From Bacillota bacterium (GTDB lineage Bacteria; Bacillota; Clostridia; DSM-8532): a stretch of 64,000 nt of DNA. This document shows positions 8,649 to 16,475 of the stretch, in pieces. The translations under genes and the position numbers were made by a program. Position 1 is the stretch's first letter, and each line of letters opens with the position of its first letter. A model generated the notes under the pieces. It searched no databases and was not told the DNA's origin. It saw only the letters and a list, made by a program, of their open reading frames with translations. The DNA lies in assembly GCA_023415205.1 (NCBI GenBank), contig JAEZLR010000045.1:62001-126000 (forward strand), given 5' to 3'.

Positions 8649-10772
8649 ATGAAGAAAGTTTTTAATTTTGAAGTGGCTGGCCGCCCCCTCTCCATTGAGG
8701 TGGGACAATTGGCACAGCTTTCCAACGGCTCGGCCCTTGTACGTTATGGCGATACGGTTGTATTGTCCAATGCTGTTGCTGCAAAACAGCCCCGAGAAGG
8801 CATTGACTTCTTTCCTCTTAGTGTAGACTATGAGGAAAAGCTCTATGCCGTAGGGAAAATACCCGGTGGCTTTATTAAGCGTGAGGGTAAGCCTACAGAA
8901 AAAGCCGTCCTGGTGTCCCGTGTTATTGACAGGCAGATGCGTCCTAGATTTCCTAAGGACCTTAGAAATGACGTGGCTATTGTCAATACGGTTCTTTCGG
9001 TGGAACAGGATAATTCCCCCGAATTTGCTTCCATTATGGGTACCGCAGTGGCGTTGAGTATTTCTGATATTCCTTTCAACGGCCCCATAGCCGGTGTGAT
9101 TCTTGGCCTTGTGGACGGAGAGGTTATCATCAACCCCACAACCGATCAACGTGCCAAGAGTGATATGTATGTCACCCTTTCTGCAGACAAGGAAAAGATC
9201 GTCATGATTGAAGCAGGAGCCAATCAGGTTCCTGATGAAGTGATGATGGATGCCATTAAAAAGGGCCATGAAGAAATCAAACGTATCATTGCCTTCATTG
9301 AGACCATCGTACAGGAAGTTGGCAAGCCCAAGTTTGTCTATGAACCTGTTAAGGTTGCCGATGATCTTTGGAATGCCGTTTATGAGCTTGCCAAGGATGA
9401 CATGAAGGTTGCAATACAAAATGCGGATAAAGAAACCCGGGATAATCAGGTGGATGCGGTTTGCGCATCAGTACAGGAAAAACTGGCTGAGTCCTTCCCG
9501 GATCAGAAAGCTAAGATCGCCGAAGCGTTATACAAGCTTCAGAAGAAGATTGTAAGAGTTATGATTCTCGAAGAGCATAAGCGTGTGGATGGTCGACCCT
9601 TGATGGATATTCGCCCGCTTTCCGCCGAGGTGAGCCTGCTTCCCAGAACACACGGTTCCGCACTCTTCCAGCGTGGACAGACCCAGGTTCTGACCAATGT
9701 CACCTTAGGCCCCTTAGGTGAAGGACAGAAGCTGGACGGCGTTGATATTGAAGAAGGAAAGCGCTATATGCATCACTATAACTTCCCGCCTTATTCGGTT
9801 GGGGAAGCCAAAACCTCCAGAGGTCCCGGCCGTCGTGAAATCGGCCATGGTGCGCTTGCCGAAAGGGCCCTGGAACCCGTTATCCCTAATGAGATTGATT
9901 TCCCTTATGCCATCCGATTGGTTTCTGAGGTGCTGATGTCCAATGGCTCCACCTCTCAGGGTAGCGTATGCGCCAGCACCCTTGCTTTAATGGATGCCGG
10001 TGTGCCCATCAAAGCCCCTGTAGCCGGTATTTCTTCGGGTCTCGTTGTAGACGAGGAAAACCCCGACAGATTCATCACCTTTATGGATATCCAGGGTATT
10101 GAGGACTTCTTTGGGGATATGGACTTTAAGGTGGCTGGAACCAAGCAGGGTATTACTGCGATTCAGGTAGATATCAAGGTGGACGGCCTTTCTTATGAAA
10201 TCATCCGTCAAGCTTTTGAAATTACCAAAAAAGGCCGTTTCCAGATTCTTGACGAGTGTATGCTCCCGGTTATCCCCGAGCCTAGAAAGTCGCTGTCACC
10301 CTATGCCCCAAAAATTTATCAGACCAAGATTGACGCCGATAAGATCCGTGAGGTTATTGGCCCCGGCGGTAAGGTCATCAATAAGATCATCGCCGAGACC
10401 GGTGTTAAAATTGATATTGAAGATGACGGTTCAGTCTATGTGGCTACCTCCGATGAAGCTGCTGGCTTGAAGGCTATCAAGATTATCGAAGGTATTGCCG
10501 GTAATGTTGACATAGGTGCTGTTTTCAATGGTAAGGTTACCAGAATCATGACCTTCGGTGCCTTTGTTGAGTTCCTGCCTGGTAAAGAAGGCCTTGTGCA
10601 TATTTCCAAGCTGGATACCAAAAGGGTCAACAAGGTTGAAGATGTGGTCAATGTGGGCGATGAAATCCTTGTTAAGGTCATGGAAGTTGATAAGCAGGGA
10701 CGCATCAACCTTTCCAGGAAGGATGCCATGGTGGATTCCAAGCCCGAGGGTGCTGAAGTTCCCAACGAATAA
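8649..10772 (+). CDS. pnp: Polyribonucleotide nucleotidyltransferase (PNPase)
   Basis: A phosphorolytic 3'-5' exoribonuclease of RNA decay. The 707 residues show two RNase PH-type domains (about 10-145 and 320-460, the second with GSALFQRGQTQVLTNVTLG). A KH domain (KIREVIGPGGKVINKII near 563) and a C-terminal S1 domain (GKVTRIMTFGAFVEFLPGKEG written as GKVTRIMTFGAFVEF) follow. ATG 8649 has AAAAGGAG at 8633-8640; an in-frame TTG far upstream has no ribosome site and would run through the folded leader. It lies immediately after rpsO in the classical order and ends at its own terminator. Confidence 0.97.
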   Translation: MKKVFNFEVAGRPLSIEVGQLAQLSNGSALVRYGDTVVLSNAVAAKQPREGIDFFPLSVDYEEKLYAVGKIPGGFIKREGKPTEKAVLVSRVIDRQMRPRFPKDLRNDVAIVNTVLSVEQDNSPEFASIMGTAVALSISDIPFNGPIAGVILGLVDGEVIINPTTDQRAKSDMYVTLSADKEKIVMIEAGANQVPDEVMMDAIKKGHEEIKRIIAFIETIVQEVGKPKFVYEPVKVADDLWNAVYELAKDDMKVAIQNADKETRDNQVDAVCASVQEKLAESFPDQKAKIAEALYKLQKKIVRVMILEEHKRVDGRPLMDIRPLSAEVSLLPRTHGSALFQRGQTQVLTNVTLGPLGEGQKLDGVDIEEGKRYMHHYNFPPYSVGEAKTSRGPGRREIGHGALAERALEPVIPNEIDFPYAIRLVSEVLMSNGSTSQGSVCASTLALMDAGVPIKAPVAGISSGLVVDEENPDRFITFMDIQGIEDFFGDMDFKVAGTKQGITAIQVDIKVDGLSYEIIRQAFEITKKGRFQILDECMLPVIPEPRKSLSPYAPKIYQTKIDADKIREVIGPGGKVINKIIAETGVKIDIEDDGSVYVATSDEAAGLKAIKIIEGIAGNVDIGAVFNGKVTRIMTFGAFVEFLPGKEGLVHISKLDTKRVNKVEDVVNVGDEILVKVMEVDKQGRINLSRKDAMVDSKPEGAEVPNE

Positions 10773-10794
10773 TATTGCTGGTTTATTGAGTCTT

Positions 10795-10833
10795 AAAGAG
10801 CTAACTCAGAGTGAATGGAGTTAGCTCTTTGTT
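10795..10833 (+). terminator. Intrinsic terminator of pnp
   Basis: AAAGAGCTAACTC (10795-10807) pairs perfectly with GAGTTAGCTCTTT (10818-10830), 13 bp with a 10-base loop, followed by a short T-rich run. Confidence 0.87.
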
Positions 10834-10938
10834 ATACTCAAAAAATTAGATTATTGCAGTATAATATTATAAGTATACTTTCAATTTTTGTTGACAAAGA
10901 TTAATATTTAAAACAAAGGGTAAAAGCAGGAGGTATGT

Positions 10939-11865
10939 GTGGAAAACTACCAAAGCGACCATTTTTGGAGAAGCATACAGGATTATTTGCCATTAGATAA
11001 TAGAATTACTCCTGAGACTGAGCCGATAGAGTATTATTTAGACATTCAGAATTTCAAAATACATATTGATCATTATAAGGTTGAGCAGCCTAAAGCCAGG
11101 CTTGTATTGTTTCATGGTGTTGGAGGAAATGGGCGATTGCTCTCCTTTATAGCTGTACCTCTGATGGCAAATGGCTATGAAGTCATTTGCCCGGATTTGC
11201 CGCTCTATGGATACTCCCAAAATGAAGGAACCATAACCTACGATCTGTGGGTAAAATGTGGCGTTGAAATTGTAAAGAGCTATCAAAAAGACAATGTTCC
11301 GATGTTTGTGTTCGGTTTAAGCGCAGGAGGTATGCTAGCTTATCAGGTTGCCAACGAATGTGAGAATATTCGTGGTATCATGGCAACCTGTATCCTTGAT
11401 CAGAGAGACCCCTATGTCACAAGAAGGACTGCTCGCAATCAACTTTTTGCAGTTATAGGAAACGCATTGATTTCTTGTACATATAAACTTGTTGGTTCCA
11501 TAAAAGTACCAATGAAAATGGTTGCCAATATGAAAGCAATAGCAAACAATAAACAGCTTGCTTTACTTCTGATGAAGGATAAAAAATCGTCAGGAGCATG
11601 GGTACCTTTGGCATTTATCCACTCTATGCTTCATCCCATCATTAAGACAGAACCAGAAAACTTCACGGCCTGTCCGTTTCTATTGGTTCATCCAGGTGAC
11701 GATCGCTGGACAGACATTAAATTGAGCCGACTATTCTATGATGAGCTTGCCTGTGAAAAGGAACTTCATATTTTGGAGGGAGCAGGACACTTCCCTATAG
11801 AGGAAACAGGCTTGAGGCAATTAGTGAAGGTGTGTGTTGATTTTTTAGTCAAGCATGCTAATTAA
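10939..11865 (+). CDS. Alpha/beta hydrolase of unknown substrate
   Basis: A cytosolic serine hydrolase of 308 residues without a signal peptide. The fold is clear: LVLFHGVGGNG (oxyanion region), the nucleophile elbow G-L-S-A-G-G with Ser128, an acidic residue Asp254 in HPGDDRW, and the general base His284 in GAGHFPIE. It resembles lysophospholipase/monoacylglycerol lipase-like enzymes, but the substrate cannot be read from sequence. GTG 10939 follows AGGAGG by five bases. The gene is noticeably more AT-rich than pnp and glgA on either side and stands alone, which may reflect horizontal acquisition. A TTGACA at 10891-10896 precedes it, but I see no matching -10 at normal spacing. Confidence 0.82.
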   Translation: MENYQSDHFWRSIQDYLPLDNRITPETEPIEYYLDIQNFKIHIDHYKVEQPKARLVLFHGVGGNGRLLSFIAVPLMANGYEVICPDLPLYGYSQNEGTITYDLWVKCGVEIVKSYQKDNVPMFVFGLSAGGMLAYQVANECENIRGIMATCILDQRDPYVTRRTARNQLFAVIGNALISCTYKLVGSIKVPMKMVANMKAIANNKQLALLLMKDKKSSGAWVPLAFIHSMLHPIIKTEPENFTACPFLLVHPGDDRWTDIKLSRLFYDELACEKELHILEGAGHFPIEETGLRQLVKVCVDFLVKHAN

Positions 11866-12195
11866 CAGTGGGAAGTATGGATGTTATGCTTAGATGCGAT
11901 AAACTAAAGAGAACGAATAATAGTTTATGGGCGTGCCCGAGCTACGCCTAAGGCTCGGACGAAGACTGATGGTTCAGTCGCCCACGGCCGACGGGGAAGG
12001 CAGTAGGGTCAGGATTGAAAAGAACTAAAAAGTACGGTAAGGGGAGTAAAATGTTTATTTCCCTGCATTTCATGGTAAAATCTTAGAGAGAGTGAGTAAT
12101 GATCTGGTTTCTCCCATACTTTCGCTCTTACAGCTTAAAGTGCTGTCGTACGCCATACTCGTTTAATTAATCTGCTCATTAAGGATAGGTGTACT
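11866..12195. other. Non-coding stretch with a branched RNA-like fold before glgA
   Basis: There is no credible reading frame. On the + strand an 8-bp inverted repeat, ATAAACTA (11899-11906) with TAGTTTAT (11921-11928), is followed directly by a possible three-way junction. Its closing stem is TGGGC (11928-11932) with GCCCA (11980-11984). Arm one is CCGAGC (11937-11942) with GCTCGG (11953-11958); arm two is GACTGA (11964-11969) with TCAGTC (11974-11979). A GC-rich tail containing GGGGAAGGC continues to about 12010. This GC-rich block stands out in AT-rich surroundings. Closer to glgA a weak promoter may be TTTATT, 16 bases, TAAAAT (12054-12081). I do not recognise the RNA family. Confidence 0.5.
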
Positions 12196-13659
12196 ATGGA
12201 AAACAAGCTTAAGGTTTTATTTGTGGCCGCTGAGTGCACGCCCCTCATCAAGGTTGGGGGGTTGGGCGACGTGGCTGGAGAGTTGCCCTTGAAGCTCCAG
12301 GAACTGGGTATGGATGTGAGGGTTGTTATCCCGGCCAACAAGGATATTGCTGCTCCCACCGCCTATCTGGGAGATTTTCCGGTCAATATGGGCTGGAGGA
12401 ATGAGACCTGCATTGTGCGCGAGGTTTTAAATACGTCTGTCAAAACTTATCTCATTGATAATTACCACTTCTTCGGAAGGGCTGGGGTTTATGGGCATCG
12501 GGATGATACCGAGCGCTTTGCGTTCCTTTGTCTATCGGTCTTGGAAATGCTTCAGCGCTTTGATTACAAGCCCGATATTCTTCATCTGAATGACTGGCAT
12601 ACGGCTCCCCTTGCCATGCTCCTAAGGGAGAATGAAAGAGAGCATCCGGAATTCTCCGATATCTCCATTCTATACACCGTACACAGCTTGGAGTACCAGG
12701 GGGTCAGCGGAAGAAATGTTTTCACCCTGTTTGGTGTGAAGGATATTGTTTTCAAGGTGGACAAGGTGGAGTATTTTGGGTGCTTTAATGCCATGAAAGC
12801 GGGTCTTAATTATGCCGACCTGATCAATGGCGTTAGTAAAACCTTTACCCAGCAAATGCTCACTAAACAATACGGCTTTGGCCTTGAGGGTGTCCTGCAG
12901 AACAAAAAGTCTCAGCTCAGGGGTGTTTTGAACGGAATCAACACCGAAATTTGGGATCCTCAGAACGATCCATTAATCTTTGCTCCTTACAGTAAGGAGA
13001 AGCTTGAAGGAAAGAGAGAAAATAAGGCCCGCCTCCAAAAGAAATTGGGTCTTAAGCCAAGCACCAAGCCGATATTCGCAGTTGTGTCAAGGCTTGTGCC
13101 CAACAAGGGGCTGGATTTGATGGAAGGGGCGGCAGAGACGATTCTTAGAGAAGGAGGGCAATTCGTCCTCTTGGGAAGCGGTGAAAAATTCTATGAAAAT
13201 GCCTTTCTCCGGCTGATGCAGCGTTATCCCGATATGGCCTCCATCAATCTGGAATTCAACAATGAACTGGCCCATCGCATTTATGCGGGAAGTGATATCT
13301 TTTTGATGCCTTCCCGGTACGAGCCCTGCGGGCTAAGCCAGCTTATTGCCATGAGATATGGGTGTATCCCCTTGGTGCATAAAACGGGAGGATTAGCAGA
13401 TACCGTTAAGGATGAGGGTAGGTATGAGGGACACGGAACGGGCTTTACCTTTAACACCTATTCATTGGAGGCTCTGTTAAGAGCTCTGAAGAAGCTTCAG
13501 CGAGTCTATGATTCGCCCGAGGCTTGGAACCGGCTGATGCAAAGGGCCATGAGCGGTGTACCCTCCTGGGAAACCTCAGCCACCGAATATATTGCTCTTT
13601 ACAAGGAAGCACGTGAGGAGAACAGAAAGAGAAAAACAAAGGGAAGGAAGAACCTTTAA
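12196..13659 (+). CDS. glgA: Glycogen synthase (ADP-glucose type, GT5)
   Basis: Transfers glucose from ADP-glucose to growing alpha-1,4-glucan. The 487 residues match bacterial GlgA. The N-terminal domain carries the ADP-glucose loop IKVGGLGDVAGELP, and the C-terminal GT-B domain shows SRLVPNKGLDLM and PSRYEPCGLSQLIAMRYG, the conserved donor-site segment. ATG 12196 follows a purine-rich stretch (AAGGATAGGTG). No glgC, glgD or glgB is in view. The stop codon abuts the TTG start of nth, and the next two genes follow closely, so glgA likely heads a four-gene transcript ending with a diguanylate cyclase. Confidence 0.95.
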   Translation: MENKLKVLFVAAECTPLIKVGGLGDVAGELPLKLQELGMDVRVVIPANKDIAAPTAYLGDFPVNMGWRNETCIVREVLNTSVKTYLIDNYHFFGRAGVYGHRDDTERFAFLCLSVLEMLQRFDYKPDILHLNDWHTAPLAMLLRENEREHPEFSDISILYTVHSLEYQGVSGRNVFTLFGVKDIVFKVDKVEYFGCFNAMKAGLNYADLINGVSKTFTQQMLTKQYGFGLEGVLQNKKSQLRGVLNGINTEIWDPQNDPLIFAPYSKEKLEGKRENKARLQKKLGLKPSTKPIFAVVSRLVPNKGLDLMEGAAETILREGGQFVLLGSGEKFYENAFLRLMQRYPDMASINLEFNNELAHRIYAGSDIFLMPSRYEPCGLSQLIAMRYGCIPLVHKTGGLADTVKDEGRYEGHGTGFTFNTYSLEALLRALKKLQRVYDSPEAWNRLMQRAMSGVPSWETSATEYIALYKEAREENRKRKTKGRKNL

Positions 13660-14298
13660 TTGAGAAAGAAAGAGAAAGCAAAAGCACTTTTGGATATATT
13701 GGCCGGCCTTTACCCCGAGGCACACTGCTCTCTGGATTTTGAGACTCCGCTGGAGCTTCTGGTGGCCACCCAGCTTGCCGCGCAGTGTACCGATGCCCGG
13801 GTCAATATTGTTTCGAAGGATTTGTTTAAAAAGTACAGAACCGCCGAGGATTACGCCGGAGCCTCCCTGGAGGAGTTGGAACAGGATATAAAGTCCACCG
13901 GCTTTTTCAGAAATAAAGCGAAGAACATCAAGGAATGCTGCACGAGGCTAATCCTCCAATATGGGGGCAAGGTGCCGGATACCATGGAGGAGCTTCTGAC
14001 GCTTCCGGGGGTTGGCAGGAAAACAGCCAATGTGGTTTTGTCCACTATATACAATAAGCCAGGGGTTATTGTGGATACGCACTGTACCCGGCTTTCAGGA
14101 AGATTGGGGCTGACAAAGTCAGAGAACCCCGAGATCATCGAGAAGGATTTGATGAAGCTGCTCCCCAGGGAGCAATGGGCCAATTTCTCTCATTATCTGG
14201 TGTATCATGGGCGTGAAATATGTCAGGCCAGAAAACCTAAATGCGAATCCTGTAGCATTTTGCCATATTGCGATTTTGGTAGAAAAAAGATAGAATAA
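13660..14298 (+). CDS. nth: Endonuclease III (DNA glycosylase/AP lyase)
   Basis: Removes oxidised pyrimidines in base excision repair. The helix-hairpin-helix TLPGVGRKTANVVL contains catalytic Lys121, and the catalytic aspartate is Asp139 in VDTHCTRLSGRLG. The C-terminal [4Fe-4S] cluster ligands are Cys188, 195, 198 and 204 in the canonical C-x6-C-x2-C-x5-C spacing. The protein has 212 residues, the normal size. It starts at TTG 13660 immediately after the glgA stop, with GGAAGGAAG in the end of glgA as ribosome site, implying translational coupling. Confidence 0.95.
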   Translation: MRKKEKAKALLDILAGLYPEAHCSLDFETPLELLVATQLAAQCTDARVNIVSKDLFKKYRTAEDYAGASLEELEQDIKSTGFFRNKAKNIKECCTRLILQYGGKVPDTMEELLTLPGVGRKTANVVLSTIYNKPGVIVDTHCTRLSGRLGLTKSENPEIIEKDLMKLLPREQWANFSHYLVYHGREICQARKPKCESCSILPYCDFGRKKIE

Positions 14299-14328
14299 TA
14301 AGGAAAGAAATCTCTGGGGGATGGGTTA

Positions 14329-16449
14329 TTGAGTGAGGATTTAACACCCGGTATAATGCCCGAGGATTACATATTTGCACTTGATATCGGAACTCGAACG
14401 ATTATTGGTCTTGTAGGCGTTCAAGAAGAGGGACGTTTTATTGTCCATGCTTCCTGTGTCATGGCTCATGAAAGCCGGGCCATGCTGGATGGGCAAATTC
14501 ATGATATCAACAAGGTGGCCCAAGGGGCTAAAAGAGTCAAGGAAGCCCTTGAGAAGGAGCTTGGCTTTAAGCTTACCCATGTTTCCATAGCCGCTGCCGG
14601 GCGTGTCTTAAAGACCTTCCAGGTTAAGGTAGAGCGTGAAATAGATGAGGGGCGGGAGATAGATACCTCCCTGATCAGTGCTCTTGAGATGGAGGGAATC
14701 CAGAAAGCCCAGTTTGAGATTGAGAAGGATCTTCCCCAGAAGGAAAAGAATAAGTTTTATTGTGTAGGATACAGTGTTGTAACCTATTATCTGAATGATT
14801 ATGTCATCTCCTCCCTTTCGGGCCATAAGGGGACAAAAATCGGTGTGGAGCTTTTGGCTACCTTCCTTCCCCAAATGGTGGTGGATAGCCTCTATACGGT
14901 TATGGAAAGGGTTGGGCTTGAGGTAGGCCATCTTACCCTTGAGCCTATTGCCGCCCTCAATGTGGCCATTCCAAAGGATCTAAGACTTTTGAATCTGGCG
15001 CTGGTGGATATCGGTGCCGGCACATCGGATATTGCCATAACAAAATCCGGCACAGTGGTGGCTTATGCCATGGTTCCCGTTGCCGGGGATGAAATAACCG
15101 AGGCCATAGCCCAGCATTATCTGGTGGATTTTAATACCGCGGAAGGTATTAAGCTGGCCTTGTCCCATACCCATGAGCCCATCGTCTTTACCGATATTCT
15201 GGATAATCATGTGACGGTCAGTGCCCAAGAGGTTAATGAGGTTATTTTCCCCGTTATAGAGCAATTATCTCGAACCATTGCTGAAAAGATTCTTGAGTAC
15301 AATGGGGGGAAGGCTCCTAATGCCGTCTTCCTCGTAGGCGGAGGAAGCCAGGTCAAAAGCCTGTGTGAGACACTTTCCGCGATCATCGGCCTACCCAAGG
15401 AGCGTGTGGCCGTAAGAAACCGAAGTATAGCCAAAAACATCGAAGTTGCCGATAATGCTTTACAGGGGCCCGACAGCATCACCCCTCTCGGAATCATGGT
15501 CACCACTGCCATGACCAAGGGCCAGGATTTCTTTTATGTCACTGTGAATGGCAGTAAGGTAAAGATGTATAATTCACGAAAGATGTTGGTATCCGACGCA
15601 CTTATTCTGGCGGGCTTCAACCCGGATCAGCTTATCTGCAAGTCGGGTAAAAATCTTAAGTTTACCTTGAACCATCAGTCCAGAACCGTTCGGGGGAGCT
15701 TCGGCAAGCCCGCTGAAATCTATGTTAACCAGTCAATTTCAAGCCTTAATGCCTATATTTCACCCGGTGATGAACTGATGGTGAGTCCTGCTGAAAAGGG
15801 ACAGGACGGCTTTATGAGAGTCTCCGACCTTGTAAAGGACGTAGAAACTGCTACATTGACTTTTAACAGGCATACCTATACCGTACAGCTTCCGGTCCTT
15901 ATTAACGGAAAAGCAGCCGCTTGGGATACAGTCATCGTTGAAGGGGACGAAGTAATAACCTCGGGAGGCATGCTTTTGGAGGAGATTGCAAACCGGTACG
16001 AAATGGATCCCCTTATCTGGAGATTTACGGTCAATGGCGAGGAGGGGGACTTAGGCACCCTGATAAAAGCCGGGGATAAGCTCCAGGGCTTTCCCAGAAC
16101 CTATGAAAAGCCTGCAGCGGTCACCTTTACAGAAGACTCAAAGGGAGGACAACCCAACTTAGTCCCTGAGGAGAAGACCTCCGGCCTTGCCACGGATATA
16201 CAGGTCCTTATGGAAGAAGTCAGCCAGAAGCGCTCCGGGGACGGCAGCCTTACGGTTACCGTCAATGGCCAATCGATAAACCTTCCACCAAAGACAACGG
16301 CCTATATGTTCATTGACATCTTTAATCATATCGATTTTGACCTGACCAACCCCAAAGGGGTTATAGTCCTTCAACTCAACGGGAAAGAAGCAAATTATAC
16401 GGATGTAATCCAAACAGGAGATTTGATCGATATATATTGGAGAGATTAA
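14329..16449 (+). CDS. FtsA-like ASKHA ATPase with long beta-grasp-like C-terminal extension
   Basis: The first 390 or so residues are an FtsA/PilM-type actin-fold ATPase: ALDIGTRTIIGLVG (phosphate-1), LALVDIGAGTSDIAITKSG (phosphate-2) and AVFLVGGGSQVKSL (adenosine). Canonical FtsA has about 410-420 residues and a membrane-targeting C-terminal helix. This protein has 706 residues and instead continues into three stretches that look like repeated small beta-grasp or ThiS-like units, each with a VNG turn and a late G-D-x-L/I motif (FYVTVNGSKVKMYN, WRFTVNGEEGDLG, LTVTVNGQSINLPPKT). It starts at TTG 14329 after a GGGGGATGG site. It sits between nth and a diguanylate cyclase with gaps of about 30 bases. 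Whether it acts in division or envelope assembly is not shown. Confidence 0.72.
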   Translation: MSEDLTPGIMPEDYIFALDIGTRTIIGLVGVQEEGRFIVHASCVMAHESRAMLDGQIHDINKVAQGAKRVKEALEKELGFKLTHVSIAAAGRVLKTFQVKVEREIDEGREIDTSLISALEMEGIQKAQFEIEKDLPQKEKNKFYCVGYSVVTYYLNDYVISSLSGHKGTKIGVELLATFLPQMVVDSLYTVMERVGLEVGHLTLEPIAALNVAIPKDLRLLNLALVDIGAGTSDIAITKSGTVVAYAMVPVAGDEITEAIAQHYLVDFNTAEGIKLALSHTHEPIVFTDILDNHVTVSAQEVNEVIFPVIEQLSRTIAEKILEYNGGKAPNAVFLVGGGSQVKSLCETLSAIIGLPKERVAVRNRSIAKNIEVADNALQGPDSITPLGIMVTTAMTKGQDFFYVTVNGSKVKMYNSRKMLVSDALILAGFNPDQLICKSGKNLKFTLNHQSRTVRGSFGKPAEIYVNQSISSLNAYISPGDELMVSPAEKGQDGFMRVSDLVKDVETATLTFNRHTYTVQLPVLINGKAAAWDTVIVEGDEVITSGGMLLEEIANRYEMDPLIWRFTVNGEEGDLGTLIKAGDKLQGFPRTYEKPAAVTFTEDSKGGQPNLVPEEKTSGLATDIQVLMEEVSQKRSGDGSLTVTVNGQSINLPPKTTAYMFIDIFNHIDFDLTNPKGVIVLQLNGKEANYTDVIQTGDLIDIYWRD

Positions 16450-16475
16450 GTAAGCCAATCAAGTGGAGGTAGAGC

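Noticed and set aside
8577..9419. 280-residue open frame on the minus strand inside pnp
   Set aside because: Antisense shadow of a conserved gene; low-complexity His/Asn-rich translation, no ribosome site, no family motif.
10891..10919. TTGACA promoter for the alpha/beta hydrolase
   Set aside because: A perfect -35, but no acceptable -10 at 16-18 bases; left as a note only.
11940..12012. Cobalamin riboswitch before glgA
   Set aside because: GGGGAAGGC and GTCAGGA recall its 3' half, but the B12 box end and the 5' core are missing and glgA is not a usual target.
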